A DNA stretch of 64,000 nt from an uncultured Methanoregula sp. (GCF_963677065.1 NZ_OY781872.1:1607419-1671418); one strand, 5' to 3'. Counted from the stretch's first letter, positions 1 to 10,730 are shown. The notes: generated by a model from the sequence alone, not told the origin. Numbers and translations: made by a program.

Positions 1-60
1 CTGGCCAAGAATTACATTTCCTGTCTTGATAGCTCTTCTGAGTGAAGCATTAAAATCCAT
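1..60 (-). CDS. rpl30e: ribosomal protein L30e, N-terminal fragment cut by the window edge
   Basis: The minus strand opens with an ATG at 60 and reads MDFNASLRRAIKTGNVILGQ before the window ends, which matches the N-terminus of archaeal L30e (L7Ae/L30e fold), a large-subunit ribosomal protein. It lies 31 bases downstream of the rpoA'' stop on the same strand, the usual archaeal order in which L30e follows the RNA polymerase genes. Only 20 codons are visible, so the call rests on this start and on synteny. Confidence 0.85.
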   Translation of the reverse strand, partial: MDFNASLRRAIKTGNVILGQ

Positions 61-91
61 ATACAATTCCTCGTAGGTTTGCTAAAGTTGG

Positions 92-1267
92 TTAATTGTT
101 GTGTTGTCTGACTGCGATCAGTTTCACATCGCCGGTTCCCAGCAGGATCGGCTGGCCGACGATGACATTCTCGGTAACACCGCTCAGTTCATCGACTTCA
201 TTTGCAACAGCGGCATCGAGCAGGTGGTTGACGGTCACTTCGAATGCGGCACGGGAGAGAACGCTCTCCTTCTCGCCCGCAATCCCGTGACGGCCGATCT
301 GCTTGACTTCGCCTTCCATGCACATCATGTCTGAGACGAGCATGAGGTGGCGGACATCCACAAGGATACCCTGTTCGTTCAGGGTTGAAACCGCTTCATG
401 GATGATCGCGTTCCTCGCTGCCTCGACACCGAGCACTGATGCAATCTCACTGATGTTATTCGTGCGGGTCCGTGTGGTGTCCACACCAACGACATCAAAT
501 ACGTCTTTAAGGTTGGAGCCTTCAGTATAAAGTATATACTCTCCGGTCTCTTTTCTGACGACGACCCGGAGGATGTCGTCAATGCCCTGCACGATCACGT
601 TTCTGACGTGCTCTGCAAGCTGGAAGAGGTTCTGGTAACTCTCCTTGTCTTTGGGGGAGAAGATGATGGTCGCGTTGGCCTCGTCGATCTCGTGCTCGAA
701 ATCCCGGTAATGGCGGCGGTCCCGGATCTTTTTCGGGCCCACTTCCATGATCTCGGCAGGGGTGATCTTGCGCTTGTCGCAGACTTTCGTGTTGAGGTGC
801 ACGACAACCTGCATGTTCTCCATGTCGGTGGTGATGTCGCCGAACTCGTGGAGGGGGGCTGCCTCAATCTGCCAGGAGACTTCCCGGGCCTTGTCACGGT
901 CATTGCCGTACTCGGCTTCGAGATAGACGGTCATCGTTGGCGTGCTGGGCTCTTTCCTTGCATCCATGATCTCGATGAGACGCGGGAGACCCAGGGTAAC
1001 GTTAATCTCAGCGACACCAGCGTAGTGGAAGGTACGCATCGTCATCTGCGTGCCGGGTTCACCGATGGACTGGGCAGCGATGACGCCGACCGCCTCGCAG
1101 GCCTCAATCCTCGTTGACTGGTATTCGTTCAGGACCCGTTCGAGGATCTGTTTGAACTGGGATTCCGTTATCTCCTTCTCTGCAAGGAACTGCCTCAGCT
1201 GGTCCTTGGTCTTCTGGGGAAGAGCAGCGGATTCGATCTTCTTGTCGTACTTTTCAGCAAGCGGCAT
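92..1267 (-). CDS. rpoA2: DNA-directed RNA polymerase subunit A'' (Rpo1C)
   Basis: C-terminal part of the archaeal largest RNA polymerase subunit, which is split into A' and A''; it supplies the trigger loop and jaw/clamp parts of the core enzyme. The protein is 391 residues and contains the conserved block [20 protein letters not shown] followed by HYAG, the trigger-loop region of all multisubunit polymerases. An in-frame extension up to 1417 exists but overlaps rpoA', so the ATG at 1267, one base after the rpoA' stop, is chosen. It is the fifth polymerase gene of the operon and is followed by L30e. Confidence 0.96.
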   Translation of the reverse strand: MPLAEKYDKKIESAALPQKTKDQLRQFLAEKEITESQFKQILERVLNEYQSTRIEACEAVGVIAAQSIGEPGTQMTMRTFHYAGVAEINVTLGLPRLIEIMDARKEPSTPTMTVYLEAEYGNDRDKAREVSWQIEAAPLHEFGDITTDMENMQVVVHLNTKVCDKRKITPAEIMEVGPKKIRDRRHYRDFEHEIDEANATIIFSPKDKESYQNLFQLAEHVRNVIVQGIDDILRVVVRKETGEYILYTEGSNLKDVFDVVGVDTTRTRTNNISEIASVLGVEAARNAIIHEAVSTLNEQGILVDVRHLMLVSDMMCMEGEVKQIGRHGIAGEKESVLSRAAFEVTVNHLLDAAVANEVDELSGVTENVIVGQPILLGTGDVKLIAVRQHNN

Positions 1268-1268
1268 C

Positions 1269-3908
1269 TCAGCACTCCTCCTTGAGGATACTTTCAACAA
1301 TGCCTTTGACATCCACCGGGTCGCCGAATGCGCTCTTGGTCGGGTCAGTCCCGTCCTCACCGTATTCGAACTGGATGATACGGCCACCGGTTGTCCTGAC
1401 CGTGCCGTCGTATGCAACCTTGAGGTCCTGGAGCGCGTTGATCATCCTTCTCTGGAGGTAACCGCTCTGGGATGTACGGACTGCAGTGTCGACGAGACCT
1501 TCACGGCCACCGATGGCGTGGAAGAAGAACTCGGTCGGGTTCAGGCCGCCTTTGTAGCTGTGCTGGATGAACCCGTGGGAGTCGGATCCACGGTCGCCCT
1601 TCTTGAAGTGCGGGAGGGTGCGGTCGTCGTAACCACGGACGATACGCTCACCACGGACGGACTGCTGGCCGATACAACCGGCCATCTGGGTCAGGTTCAG
1701 CATGGAACCACGGGCACCGGAGACTGCCATCAGCACTGCGCTGTTCCCGAGACCAAGGTGCCGGCCTGCAATCTGACCGGTCTGGTCACGGGCTTTACCC
1801 AGCACCTGCATGATCTGCATCTCGAGGGTTTCCTCGATGGTCCGGCCGGGCATGGGTTCGAGCTGGCCGTCCTCGTAGATCTTGATACGGCGGTCGACAT
1901 CGAGGGCTGCGTTCTTCAAAACCTCGTCGATCTGGCCGTACTCGGTCTTGGAGAGGTCTTCGTCATCGATACCGAACGAGAAACCGTCGATCATGATACC
2001 GCGGATGGAGAGCTTGGTCAAGTCATCGATGAACTTGGCCGCCCGCTTCATGCCCTGCTGGCGGATGATGCGGTTGATGATCTGGCCGTCGAATGCCCCG
2101 ATGGCTTTCTTGTCGATGGTACCCACTTCGAGCTTGCCTTCGATGATGCGGACATAGGCATCCCGCTCGCAGAGCTCTTTCTTGCAGGTGTCGCAGTTCT
2201 GGCATGAGCTGGCGTGGAAGACCATGTTGAGGCTTTCCGGCAGGATGGAGGAGAATACCTGTTTATTGGACCAGTATTCAACGCCCTCTTCGACTTTCCC
2301 GGGAGCAGGCATCCGCTCGATGCCGGAGTACCGGAGAAGGTAGAGGGCTTCCTCCTTGGTGAACCAGCGGAGGTCATGCGTGAGCATGAAGATACCCGAT
2401 ACGTGGTCGTGGATGCCACCGATGACCGGGCCGCCGAAACGCGGGGATAAGATGTTCTCGTGGACGGAGAGGAGGATGGTTGCCTCGGCCCGCGCCTCTT
2501 CGGTCTGCGGGACGTGCATGTTCATTTCATCCCCGTCGAAGTCGGCGTTGTACGGGGGGCAGACGGCCGGGTTGAGCCGGAAGGTCCTGCCTTCCATGAC
2601 CTTGACGCGGTGGGCCATGATGCTCATCCGGTGCAGCGAGGGCTGACGGTTGAAGAGCACGACATCCCCGTCGCGGAGCTGGCGTTCGACCGTGTAACCG
2701 GGCTCGATCATGTCTGCAACGGTATCGAGGTTGTCAGCACCCAGCCGGAGCCGGCGGTTGTCGGGACGGATGACATAGTTGGCGCCGCAGGGAGCATTGA
2801 CGTCCGGGCGGACAGGGCCGTTCCGGACAATCTGCTTGAGTTCCTCGATGTTGGAGGTGGTGACCCGGACCGGGATCGTCATCTCGTTTGCAACAGCCCG
2901 GGGTACTCCCACCTGGGAGACCGAGAGGTTCGGGTCCGGTGAGATAACCGTACGGGAGGAGAAATTCACACGCTTGCCTGACAGGGAACCACGGAACCGG
3001 CCGTCTTTTCCCTTCAGTCGCTGCGAGAGGGTTTTTAAGGGCCTGCCGCTGCGGTGGCGGGCCGGGGGACATCCAGCAACTTCGTTGTCGAGATAGGTGG
3101 TGACGTGGTACTGGAGGAGTTCCCAGAGATCTTCGATGATCAGCTGGGGGGCTCCTGCATCCTGGTTCTCCTTGAACCTCTGGTTGATACGGATGATATC
3201 CACGAGCTTGTGGGTCAGGTCGTCTTCCGACCGCTGCCCGTTCTCAAGGATGATCGAGGGCCGCATCGTGACCGGGGGAACCGGAAGGACGGTGAGGATC
3301 GTCCATTCGGGGCGGGCAACATCGGGGTTGATACCGAGCGGGATCAAGTCCTCGTTTGGGATCTTCTCCATTCGCGCGCGTATGTCGGCGGGCGTGAGCT
3401 TGTGCTCCACCTTCTTGCCCTCTTCGATCATGACCTCGGAGAACGTTGTTGGCTTCTCGAAGTTGATCTTGAGCTGCTGTTCGCCGCAGTGGGGGCAGAC
3501 GCGCTCCTTCTTGACATCTTTCTCGGAGAGCAGGTCACCGGTCTGGTCGTCCTCGGTACCGACTACTTTCTCGATCTCCTCGGGGGAGAGGAGCACCCGG
3601 CCGCAGGCGCGGCAGGTGACACGGAGGAGTTTCCTGATGAGCCGGGTGTATCCTACATGGATGACCGGCTTTGCAAGCTCGATGTGGCCGAAGTGGCCGG
3701 GACATTCGCTTGCCTTCTGGTCGCAGGTCTTGCACCGGAGACCGGGGTCGATGACACCGAGATTCAGGTCCATGAGCCCCTGGGGGTACGGGAACCCGTC
3801 ATCGTCGTAGGTGTCTGCCCAGATGATCTTCCGCACGCTCATCTCGCGGATCTCTTTTGGGGATAATAACCCGAATGCAATTTGTCCGATTCGTTTTGGG
3901 CTGGGCAT
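1269..3908 (-). CDS. rpoA1: DNA-directed RNA polymerase subunit A' (Rpo1N)
   Basis: N-terminal part of the largest RNA polymerase subunit (879 residues, usual length for the split archaeal form). It carries the active-site Mg2+ motif [12 protein letters not shown] near residue 456, whose three aspartates bind the catalytic metal. An N-terminal clamp zinc site is visible (C59, C62, C69 and H72 within CxxCx6CxGHFGH), with further CxxC pairs at about 99-102 and near 145. The ATG at 3908 follows the rpoB' stop after one base, and the stop abuts rpoA'', so translation of the two halves is probably coupled. Confidence 0.97.
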   Translation of the reverse strand: MPSPKRIGQIAFGLLSPKEIREMSVRKIIWADTYDDDGFPYPQGLMDLNLGVIDPGLRCKTCDQKASECPGHFGHIELAKPVIHVGYTRLIRKLLRVTCRACGRVLLSPEEIEKVVGTEDDQTGDLLSEKDVKKERVCPHCGEQQLKINFEKPTTFSEVMIEEGKKVEHKLTPADIRARMEKIPNEDLIPLGINPDVARPEWTILTVLPVPPVTMRPSIILENGQRSEDDLTHKLVDIIRINQRFKENQDAGAPQLIIEDLWELLQYHVTTYLDNEVAGCPPARHRSGRPLKTLSQRLKGKDGRFRGSLSGKRVNFSSRTVISPDPNLSVSQVGVPRAVANEMTIPVRVTTSNIEELKQIVRNGPVRPDVNAPCGANYVIRPDNRRLRLGADNLDTVADMIEPGYTVERQLRDGDVVLFNRQPSLHRMSIMAHRVKVMEGRTFRLNPAVCPPYNADFDGDEMNMHVPQTEEARAEATILLSVHENILSPRFGGPVIGGIHDHVSGIFMLTHDLRWFTKEEALYLLRYSGIERMPAPGKVEEGVEYWSNKQVFSSILPESLNMVFHASSCQNCDTCKKELCERDAYVRIIEGKLEVGTIDKKAIGAFDGQIINRIIRQQGMKRAAKFIDDLTKLSIRGIMIDGFSFGIDDEDLSKTEYGQIDEVLKNAALDVDRRIKIYEDGQLEPMPGRTIEETLEMQIMQVLGKARDQTGQIAGRHLGLGNSAVLMAVSGARGSMLNLTQMAGCIGQQSVRGERIVRGYDDRTLPHFKKGDRGSDSHGFIQHSYKGGLNPTEFFFHAIGGREGLVDTAVRTSQSGYLQRRMINALQDLKVAYDGTVRTTGGRIIQFEYGEDGTDPTKSAFGDPVDVKGIVESILKEEC

Positions 3909-3909
3909 G

Positions 3910-5724
3910 TTATACCACGTCCTGGAGTTTCAGTCTTGGGGCAATACCCATGCTCTTCATCTCGTCCAGCAGGAGCTTGAACGCGTAACTCATCTCTACC
4001 GAGTAGATATCGGTCTCGTTGCCGCAGGCAAGGCAGCGGGTCATGTTGCGCTTGCGGTCGAGCATTGCAACCATGCCGCAGTGTGCGCAGACATATTCCT
4101 GCACTTTGTCGGACTCATCGAGAAGCCGTTCCTTGAGGGCCATGGCGGCGCCGTGGCCGATCATGACATCCCGCTCCATCTCACCGAACCGGAGACCTCC
4201 TTCACGGGCACGTCCTTCGGTTGGCTGGCGCGTTAAGACCTGCACCGGGCCGCGGGACCGGGCGTGCATCTTGGAAGACACCATGTGGTAGAGTTTCTGG
4301 TAGTAGATGACGCCGATATAGACATCGGCCTTGAAGGCCTTGCCGGTGATACCGTCGTACATGACTTCCCTGCCATTGTGGGAGAAGCCGAGTGCCTTTA
4401 AGGATGCGCGGATATCGGCCTCGCTCTCCCCACCGAATGCCGTTGCATTGATGCGCCGGCCTTCGAGGGATCCGACTTTGCCGCCGATCATCTCGAGCAT
4501 GTGCCCGATGGTCATACGGCTCGGGATTGCATGGGGGTTGATGACGAGGTCGGGGGAGAGGCCGCTCTCGGTGAACGGCATGTCTTCCTGGGGGGTGATG
4601 AGACCAACGACCCCTTTCTGACCGTGGCGGGATGCGAACTTGTCGCCGACTTCCGGTACACGGAGGTCGCGGGTACGGACCTTGACCAGGCGGGAGCTGT
4701 TCTCTCCCTCGGTGATGATGACCGTGTCAACGATGCCGTGCTCGTTGGACCGCATCGTGACGGAAGTGTCGCGGCGTTTTTCAACGGCAATGAGTTCCCC
4801 TGAGGGTTCTTCGAGGAACCGGGGCGGGGAGGTCTTGCCGATCAGGACATCCTTCTCGGCAACGATCGTCTCGGGGTTGATGACCCCGTCCTCGTCAAGG
4901 TTCTTGTAGGAGTCGGCACCGTGGGCACCGGCTACGTCCTCATCGGGAACCTGGATCCGGTCGATCTGGCCGCCGGGATACCGGCGCTCTTCGCCTTCGT
5001 AGGTCCTGAAGAAGTGGGAGCGGCCAAGGCCGCGCTCGATGGAGGCCTTGTTGAAGATGAGCGCATCTTCAATATTGTAGCCTTCGTACGAGAGGATGGC
5101 TACGACAAAGTTCTGTCCTGCCGGCCGGTCGTCCGATCCGATCAGTTCCGAAGTCTGGGTGTGGGTGAGCGGTTTCTGGACATAGTGGAGCAGGTGACCC
5201 CGGGTGTCCGGGCGCAGCTTCATGTTGGCTGCACCGAACCCGAGTGCCTGCTTGACCATTCCTGCCCCCATCGTGACACGCGGACTTGCATTGTGCTCGG
5301 GGAAGGGAACGTGGGCTGCACCGATACCAAGGATCAGGGAGGGGTCGATCTCAAGGTGGGTGTGCTCGGGGGTCAGCTTCGTGAAATCCATGGCGATGAG
5401 GAGATCTTCTTCCTCTTCGGCGTCGATGAACTCGATTAAGCCTCTCTGGACAAAGGAGTTCATATCGACCTCCTTCCTCTCGAGTTTCTTGAGATCCTCC
5501 TCGGTTATGAGCGGCTCGCCGTTCTTGAGAACGATGAGCGGTCTGCGGGCCCGGCCGCGGTCGGTCAGGATAACGACATCGCCGTTATACTCCTTGTGGG
5601 AGACATTCACTTCAGAGGCGATGGCTCCCTGCCGGCGCATGGTGCGGATGGTGCCGACCAGCGCTTTGGGATCGTCGACAAGTCCGATCAATGCCCCGTC
5701 AACAAATACACGTGACTTCTTCAT
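3910..5724 (-). CDS. rpoB1: DNA-directed RNA polymerase subunit B' (C-terminal half of Rpo2)
   Basis: C-terminal half of the second-largest RNA polymerase subunit, split from B'' as in methanogens (604 residues). Visible signatures are [17 protein letters not shown], the [13 protein letters not shown] block that contacts nucleotide and nascent RNA, and a C-terminal zinc site CAHC...CLAC in the last 70 residues. The start ATG overlaps the rpoB'' stop by four bases (ATGA), so the halves are translationally coupled. A single base separates its stop from rpoA'. Confidence 0.97.
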   Translation of the reverse strand: MKKSRVFVDGALIGLVDDPKALVGTIRTMRRQGAIASEVNVSHKEYNGDVVILTDRGRARRPLIVLKNGEPLITEEDLKKLERKEVDMNSFVQRGLIEFIDAEEEEDLLIAMDFTKLTPEHTHLEIDPSLILGIGAAHVPFPEHNASPRVTMGAGMVKQALGFGAANMKLRPDTRGHLLHYVQKPLTHTQTSELIGSDDRPAGQNFVVAILSYEGYNIEDALIFNKASIERGLGRSHFFRTYEGEERRYPGGQIDRIQVPDEDVAGAHGADSYKNLDEDGVINPETIVAEKDVLIGKTSPPRFLEEPSGELIAVEKRRDTSVTMRSNEHGIVDTVIITEGENSSRLVKVRTRDLRVPEVGDKFASRHGQKGVVGLITPQEDMPFTESGLSPDLVINPHAIPSRMTIGHMLEMIGGKVGSLEGRRINATAFGGESEADIRASLKALGFSHNGREVMYDGITGKAFKADVYIGVIYYQKLYHMVSSKMHARSRGPVQVLTRQPTEGRAREGGLRFGEMERDVMIGHGAAMALKERLLDESDKVQEYVCAHCGMVAMLDRKRNMTRCLACGNETDIYSVEMSYAFKLLLDEMKSMGIAPRLKLQDVV

Positions 5725-7289
5725 CGTACTTCTCCCCGTATGTGTTCGACACCGAGATTGTGCAGGATGCGCAGTATCTCTTCTTCATCGTCGACACCTT
5801 TGCTGATCTCCACCATCTGGGCGAAGTTCTTGACAAGACCACAATTCGGCCCTTCTGGTGTCTCGCTCGGGCAGATCCGGCCCCACTGGGTCGGGTGCAG
5901 GTCACGGGCCTCGAAGTGGGGCTGAGACCGGGAGAGCGGTGAGATTACACGGCGCAGGTGCGAGAGCACGGCCATGTGATCGATGCGGTCAAGGAGCTGC
6001 GAAACACCGGTCCTTCCGCCCACCCAGTTACCGGTTGCAAGCGGGTGGAGGAGGCGTTCGGTCAGCACATCGGCACGAACTGCGGTTGCAATCGAGAGAT
6101 CGCGGTGGCGCATGCTCGCGCGTTCAAGCTGGTACTTGATATCCCTTGTCAGGCGGTTGAGGGAGATACGGAAGAGATCCTCCATCAGATCGCCTGCAAG
6201 TTTGAGCCGCTTGTTCGAGTAGTGGTCCTTGTCATCGATCCTGCGCTTGTTCAGCACAAGGTCAAAACAGGCCTCTGCCATGCGGCCGAGGAAGTGTGCC
6301 TTTGCAAGCCGGACAGAGAGAACTGCTTCCTGGTAGCCCTCGTCGCCTTCCTTGAGGTTGGCCGGCATAGCGTAGTTGAGGTGCGGCAGGAGGTAGTTGT
6401 CCAGGACAAACTCGGCCCGCTTGCGCTGGTAGTCCTTGGTCTGGTTCGGGGCAAGCTTCTTGCCCACGTACATGACACCGCCTTCAACGGAATCGCACTC
6501 GCTCTCCTCAAGGTTCTGCATCATGAATGTCAGGATGTCCTCATCGGTGGAGACCGCGTTTACGACTTCCTGGTCATTGGTCATGCCCAGTGCCCGCATA
6601 AGGTCCACAAACTTCAGGTGGCCTGCAACGGACGGGAACGAAACCTCGAGGAGGTTCTTCTTGTTCCGCTCGACTACCACCAGTGCGCGGTAACCGCGGA
6701 ACTGGGAGAACACCTTGGCTACATAGATACGCTCGTTGTAACGTTCGGTGAACTCGGTCATGATCTTGTTGGATGCGAGATCCTCCAGGGTCATGAGCAC
6801 GCGCTCCGTGCCGTTGACAATGAAGTATCCTCCCGCATCGAACGCGTCTTCCCCGTGGGAGACCCGCTGGGCATCGTCCATGCCGTACAGGTTGCAGGCA
6901 AGGGATCCGACCATGATCGGGAGCTGCCCGATGGTTGTGATGATCGGCTCCTGCCGGTCTTCCCCGTGAACAAGGGTCAGTCCCAGCTGGATTGGTGCTG
7001 CGTAGGTCAGGTTTCGCAGCCGTGCTTCGCTCGGGTACAGTTCTCCCTGCGAGCCGTCCGCTTCCCGGACGAGTGGCCGTTTGACCTCGATATTGCCGAG
7101 CTCCACCCAGACCGGTTCATTGTTCTTGCCCCGGTTCTCGATGTCGGTCTCGATTACGCGCTGCTCGTTGACCACTTTCTGGAGATTGTGTTTTAAGAAA
7201 TAGTTGAAAGAGTCAAGCTGGTGGCGCGCAACATGCTCCCGTGAAAAATATGCCCTCGATAAAATGCTTCTGTCTATCAGACTGATCAA
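5721..7289 (-). CDS. rpoB2: DNA-directed RNA polymerase subunit B'' (N-terminal half of Rpo2)
   Basis: N-terminal half of the second-largest RNA polymerase subunit (522 residues), holding the protrusion and lobe. Recognisable features are the N-terminal [17 protein letters not shown] stretch, [11 protein letters not shown], and the C-terminal [20 protein letters not shown] motif (the rifampicin-region equivalent). The start appears to be a TTG at 7289, nine bases after the rpoH stop; no in-frame ATG precedes the conserved region. It overlaps rpoB' by four bases. Confidence 0.95.
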   Translation of the reverse strand: MISLIDRSILSRAYFSREHVARHQLDSFNYFLKHNLQKVVNEQRVIETDIENRGKNNEPVWVELGNIEVKRPLVREADGSQGELYPSEARLRNLTYAAPIQLGLTLVHGEDRQEPIITTIGQLPIMVGSLACNLYGMDDAQRVSHGEDAFDAGGYFIVNGTERVLMTLEDLASNKIMTEFTERYNERIYVAKVFSQFRGYRALVVVERNKKNLLEVSFPSVAGHLKFVDLMRALGMTNDQEVVNAVSTDEDILTFMMQNLEESECDSVEGGVMYVGKKLAPNQTKDYQRKRAEFVLDNYLLPHLNYAMPANLKEGDEGYQEAVLSVRLAKAHFLGRMAEACFDLVLNKRRIDDKDHYSNKRLKLAGDLMEDLFRISLNRLTRDIKYQLERASMRHRDLSIATAVRADVLTERLLHPLATGNWVGGRTGVSQLLDRIDHMAVLSHLRRVISPLSRSQPHFEARDLHPTQWGRICPSETPEGPNCGLVKNFAQMVEISKGVDDEEEILRILHNLGVEHIRGEVR

Positions 7290-7297
7290 CCCCGGAA

Positions 7298-7549
7298 TTA
7301 TTTCTTGGGTCTCTTGACCACGAGGCGGTATGCCTCAGCCCTGCCGGCTGTGTGGCTGGCCCTGATAATTCTAATCACATTGTCAGGCTCGGCGCCTATT
7401 GTCTTCACTGCAGGATCGTCATGGTAAATTTTTGGTAATTGTTCAGTAGTAATGTTGTAGTTGGAGAGAAGCTCCGATACTTCCTCCTCACTCATGATTT
7501 TATGGTCTGGCACCATCACGTGCTTCAACACATTAAGTTTGGTGCTCAA
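7298..7549 (-). CDS. rpoH: DNA-directed RNA polymerase subunit H (Rpo5)
   Basis: Small archaeal RNA polymerase subunit H, equivalent to the C-terminal domain of eukaryotic Rpb5 (83 residues). The family pattern of N-terminal [18 protein letters not shown] and C-terminal [19 protein letters not shown]...YRLVVK is clear. Translation probably starts at the TTG at 7549: a GGGAGGGG Shine-Dalgarno lies about eight bases upstream, and the codons after it match the family N-terminus. It is the first gene of the polymerase operon. No TATA box is apparent between it and the upstream tRNA-Lys hairpin. Confidence 0.93.
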   Translation of the reverse strand: MSTKLNVLKHVMVPDHKIMSEEEVSELLSNYNITTEQLPKIYHDDPAVKTIGAEPDNVIRIIRASHTAGRAEAYRLVVKRPKK

Positions 7550-7598
7550 TGAAAAACCCCTCCCAGATGAACAGATTTCCTCTCAGATGCATCACCGC

Positions 7599-7621
7599 AA
7601 AAAACCCACGATTGCTCGTGG
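7599..7621 (-). terminator. hairpin and T-run directly after tRNA-Lys
   Basis: On the minus strand CCACGA-GCAA-TCGTGG forms a perfect six-pair stem with a GCAA tetraloop, followed after one G by six T. It begins four bases beyond the tRNA discriminator base. It could end the tRNA transcript or act as a processing or attenuation element ahead of rpoH. Confidence 0.6.
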
Positions 7622-7624
7622 CAA

Positions 7625-7698
7625 CGGGCCCGGAGGGATTTGAACCCCCGACCACCTGGTTAAAAGCCAGGCGCTCTACCGAACTGAGCTACGAACCC
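7625..7698 (-). tRNA. tRNA-Lys (anticodon UUU)
   Basis: A 74-base cloverleaf on the minus strand. The acceptor stem GGGTTCG pairs with CGGGCCC (two G-U pairs) and the discriminator is G. The anticodon arm is CCTGG-CTTTTAA-CCAGG with anticodon TTT, and the T arm has the TTCAAAT loop. There is no intron and CCA is not encoded. It sits 75 bases ahead of rpoH on the same strand. Confidence 0.96.
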
Positions 7699-7784
7699 AC
7701 ACTGCAATAAGATGTACAGCATTATAACAATGCGGAAATACTATTTAAATATTCTCCATGTACCATAATGTTCAGGATCGCGGT

Positions 7785-8414
7785 TCATCCAACCCGGGGA
7801 AATTTCTCATGGATCTCCTTGAGCCGCTGTTCATCGGCTGAGATCTTATCCTCAAGCTTTTTGATGGATGCGATATCATCTGATGGTACTTCCCGGCCGG
7901 GAAAATGCATACCGCTTGCATTTTTCAGCACTGCCAGAACATTTTTGTCCACCTCAATGCTTTTCCGGAGCGCCGAGTATTCCTCAATGAGTGTTGCGTC
8001 CATACCGGAATCTTTTGCAGCACCGGCTTCCGCGATCACGTCCTTGCGCCGTTCGAAGATCCTCCTGATGGCATCCAGCAGCTGGGTGGGATTGACCGGC
8101 TTTGAAACAAAATCCTCGATATTGAGGCAGTGCTCCTGCGCTTCCTCCGCAGTAATCTTTTTTGCCGAGAACATCAGGACCGGAAGATCCTTCGTATCCG
8201 GGTTCGCCTTGATCCGATCGAGCGTCTCCCACCCGTCCATGGGTTCCATCATGATATCAAGAAGGATAAGATCGGGCTTCACGGTCTTGAGGGCCATGAG
8301 GGCTTCATCGCCACCATGCGTGGCAATCGGGGTAAACCCTTTGCGTTTCAGGAGCGCTACGAGGCCATCGACGATGTAGGGACTGTCATCTACGATCAGG
8401 ATACTGTCTTCCAC
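7785..8414 (-). CDS. REC-domain response regulator with C-terminal helical region
   Basis: Residues 1-120 form a CheY-like receiver: acidic D9-D10, phospho-acceptor D53 in LLDIMMEP, and K105 in the SKP motif. The remaining 90 residues are predicted helical and charged and match no DNA-binding or enzyme domain I know. The neighbouring 8547-9182 gene has the same architecture and many identical stretches (LILLDIMMEPxDGWETL), so the two are duplicates. Output is unknown; a role as a diffusible adaptor in phosphorelay or positioning is possible. Confidence 0.9.
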   Translation of the reverse strand: MEDSILIVDDSPYIVDGLVALLKRKGFTPIATHGGDEALMALKTVKPDLILLDIMMEPMDGWETLDRIKANPDTKDLPVLMFSAKKITAEEAQEHCLNIEDFVSKPVNPTQLLDAIRRIFERRKDVIAEAGAAKDSGMDATLIEEYSALRKSIEVDKNVLAVLKNASGMHFPGREVPSDDIASIKKLEDKISADEQRLKEIHEKFPRVG

Positions 8415-8546
8415 GATATCGATTCCTCACTGGTATTGGCTGGTGCGCATCGGGTATGGCACGTGCTGCCACGATCCGGCACGGGATAGTATACACCCGC
8501 AAAGTATTCAAATATTCACCGTACGGGAAATGGGGAGGGATACTGA

Positions 8547-9182
8547 TTATTTGGGGGCAGCCCCGCCGGAGAGTTCTCCCTTGATCTGCTGGAGGCGGTT
8601 TTCCTGGAACTTGATGTTCATCTCCATGCTTTTTATCGCACGGGTGATCTCATCATTGACCCTGACTTTGGCATCATTGAAATTGTACGTTGTCTCAAGG
8701 ATCTTCATGAGACGTTTGTTCACGTCGATGCTCTTGCTGAGGCGGGCATATTCGGTGATGATCTCGGAATCGAACCCGGACTGTTTTGCCATCTCCATAT
8801 CGGATTTTATAGCCTGGCGCCGGCTGAGCACATGTTCGATAGCATCATAGAGTTCCCGGTGGGTAATCGGTTTTAAGACATAGTCTTCGATGTAAATCCC
8901 ATATTCCTGGGCTTCCGCAGGAGTGAGCTGTTTGGCGGTGAGCATGAGGACCGGGATCTCTTTTGTCTCGGGATTCTCCTTCACCCGCTCAAGGGTCTCC
9001 CAGCCGTCTACCGGTTCCATCATGATATCCAGGAGGATCAGGTCGGGTGTCACGGTCTTTAAGATTTCCAGACACTCTTCTCCCCCATACGCCGCTACGG
9101 TCCGGTAGCCGCCCCGCTCCAGCATGGTAACAAAAACATCAACGATAAACGGGCTGTCGTCAACAACAAGGATAGTATACAT
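8547..9182 (-). CDS. REC-domain response regulator, paralog of the neighbouring one
   Basis: A 211-residue receiver protein with D8-D9, phospho-acceptor D52 and K104 in the LKP motif, followed by a helical tail like that of the 7785-8414 protein. Its ATG at 9182 overlaps the stop of the upstream Roadblock gene in a TAATG junction, so the two are co-translated. No output domain is recognised. The coupling suggests that the receiver and the Roadblock protein work in one pathway. Confidence 0.9.
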   Translation of the reverse strand: MYTILVVDDSPFIVDVFVTMLERGGYRTVAAYGGEECLEILKTVTPDLILLDIMMEPVDGWETLERVKENPETKEIPVLMLTAKQLTPAEAQEYGIYIEDYVLKPITHRELYDAIEHVLSRRQAIKSDMEMAKQSGFDSEIITEYARLSKSIDVNKRLMKILETTYNFNDAKVRVNDEITRAIKSMEMNIKFQENRLQQIKGELSGGAAPK

Positions 9183-9541
9183 TAAATCGCCTCACCAATT
9201 TTCTGCGCAACCGCAAGCATCTGCGTGTGAACCTTCTCCGGATCTGCTGTATCTGTGATGATGGCTGCAATGAGAAAGTTTTCCCCTGCACCCATGACCA
9301 GTATCGAAGAATCCTGTGCCCGGATCCTGATCGATCTCAATGATTTCATCTTGATGATGCTCCCTACCGATTCTGCCGATGCAAGTATGGTAGCCGAAAG
9401 AGCGCCAAACCATGGCTCATTCAGATCCCGGTCAAAACTCCGGCCTGCTATTATCCCATCGCGGGATACAAGGGCGCATGCTGCCACCCCTTCGATGGAT
9501 TGAATCATTTCAATGAATGCAGTGATCTTCTCCTTCAACAT
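9182..9541 (-). CDS. Roadblock/LC7-family protein (MglB-like)
   Basis: A 119-residue protein whose pattern (IQSIEGVAACALVSRDGIIAGRSF, then an alternating helix/strand core) is that of the Roadblock/LC7 superfamily, dimeric regulators of small GTPases such as MglA. No MglA-type GTPase is encoded nearby. The gene starts the two-gene unit Roadblock-REC and is divergent from the MinD ATPase at 9734. A regulatory role in polarity or signalling is inferred from family and context. Confidence 0.82.
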   Translation of the reverse strand: MLKEKITAFIEMIQSIEGVAACALVSRDGIIAGRSFDRDLNEPWFGALSATILASAESVGSIIKMKSLRSIRIRAQDSSILVMGAGENFLIAAIITDTADPEKVHTQMLAVAQKIGEAI

Positions 9542-9733
9542 GCCTGTGCTCCTGCTGCGCTACCCTGTGTAATTCATAATACCCGATGGGAGCATAAATA
9601 CATATTGTTTTATAGCATTTTGTTTTTTTTCCATGAAAACAGGGCCATTGATGGGCGGATTTAACCATCAGGCCAAAAAAATCAAAGAATCCATAAATAC
9701 CTTTTTCCCTTAAGAGTTGAAATAAAGATTCTG

Positions 9734-10513
9734 ATGATACAGGCATATACCATCACTTCCGGGAAAGGTGGTGTCGGGAAGACTACGCTCACGGTCAATC
9801 TTGGTATATCGCTTGCTCTTCTCAATCACCAGACCTATATTCTCGATGCCGATATCGGCATGGCAAACATGGCCCTCATTCTCGGCATGGATGATGTCCC
9901 AGTCACGCTGCACGAGGTGCTGGCCGGCAAAGCGGATATCGAGGATGCCATCTACGAAGGACCTGCCGGTGTGAAAGTGGTTCCCAGCGGGATCTCCCTG
10001 CAGGGCTTCCAGCAGGCAGATCCCGATAAACTGCGAGAGGTCATGCACAAACTGGTGGACCGGTGCGAATATCTCCTCATCGATGCCCCGAGCGGAATCT
10101 CAAAGGAGGGCGTTGTCCCGCTCTCGGTTGCTGATCAGGTTATCCTTGTTGTGAATCCCGAACTGGCATCCATGGCCGATGCTCTCAAGACCAAGATCCT
10201 CTGTGAAGTGATGGGGGGCAAAGTCTATGGGGCGATATTAAACCGGGCCGGGTCCGAACATACCGAGCTCCGTTCCCAGAGTGTTGAGGATGTCCTGGGT
10301 GTGAAAGTGATCGACGTGGTTCCGGAAGATGCCAGCGTACGAAGGGCAGCGGCCTACAAGATGCCCTGCGTTCTGAAATATCCCAATACCGAAGCATCGA
10401 GAGCCTTCCGCAGGATCGCAGCCGAGATCTGCGGTGCCGAATATGAGGACAAGGAACCCAAGCATAAAGACGAGGGGTTCGTGGACCGGCTTGCCCGGGC
10501 TGTATTCCGTTGA
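9734..10513 (+). CDS. minD: MinD/ParA-family ATPase, copy 1
   Basis: A 259-residue deviant-Walker ATPase with SGKGGVGKTT at residues 9-18, the LDADIGMANM switch, and a C-terminal GFVDRLARAVFR segment that resembles the MinD membrane-targeting amphipathic helix. Archaeal MinD homologs are known to place surface structures and chemosensory arrays rather than FtsZ rings. It is divergent from the Roadblock/REC genes and followed after 19 bases by a small membrane protein. The copy at 31839-32633 is a close paralog. A TATA-like ATAAATACC at about 9692 allows a short leader. Confidence 0.92.
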   Translation: MIQAYTITSGKGGVGKTTLTVNLGISLALLNHQTYILDADIGMANMALILGMDDVPVTLHEVLAGKADIEDAIYEGPAGVKVVPSGISLQGFQQADPDKLREVMHKLVDRCEYLLIDAPSGISKEGVVPLSVADQVILVVNPELASMADALKTKILCEVMGGKVYGAILNRAGSEHTELRSQSVEDVLGVKVIDVVPEDASVRRAAAYKMPCVLKYPNTEASRAFRRIAAEICGAEYEDKEPKHKDEGFVDRLARAVFR

Positions 10514-10532
10514 TACGTGGAGAGATTAACCT

Positions 10533-10730
10533 ATGGCATATGAAGAATACATGCTCGTTCTCTTCGGGGTCGTCATCGTTACTCAGCAGGTGATTATTTA
10601 TCTCATGTATGTCCGGATACGCCAGCTGCTCGGGGAACTGGGCTCTATCCACGGCAGGATGCGGATGACGGACACCGAGCTTGAGAATCTCATCTCCCGG
10701 GTCGAGGAGTTCAAGCGCGGGAAATTGTGA
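10533..10730 (+). CDS. small single-span membrane protein with coiled coil
   Basis: A 65-residue protein: residues 7-27 form a hydrophobic helix (MLVLFGVVIVTQQVIIYLMYV), followed by a heptad-like helix (IRQLLGELGSIHG...LENLISRVEEF) and a basic end. It lies 19 bases after minD1 on the same strand, so the two are very likely co-transcribed. The design (membrane anchor plus coiled coil) would suit a MinD membrane partner, but this is inference; I know no named family. Confidence 0.7.
   Translation: MAYEEYMLVLFGVVIVTQQVIIYLMYVRIRQLLGELGSIHGRMRMTDTELENLISRVEEFKRGKL

Noticed and set aside
1050..2207. 385-residue open frame on the plus strand inside rpoA'/rpoA''
   Set aside because: It is antisense to well-recognised polymerase genes; GC-rich codon use opens long frames on the opposite strand. 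No start signal or family match.
5958..7196. 412-residue plus-strand open frame opposite rpoB''
   Set aside because: Antisense shadow of a certain gene; composition biased (Val, Leu, Asp, His) and no recognisable domain.
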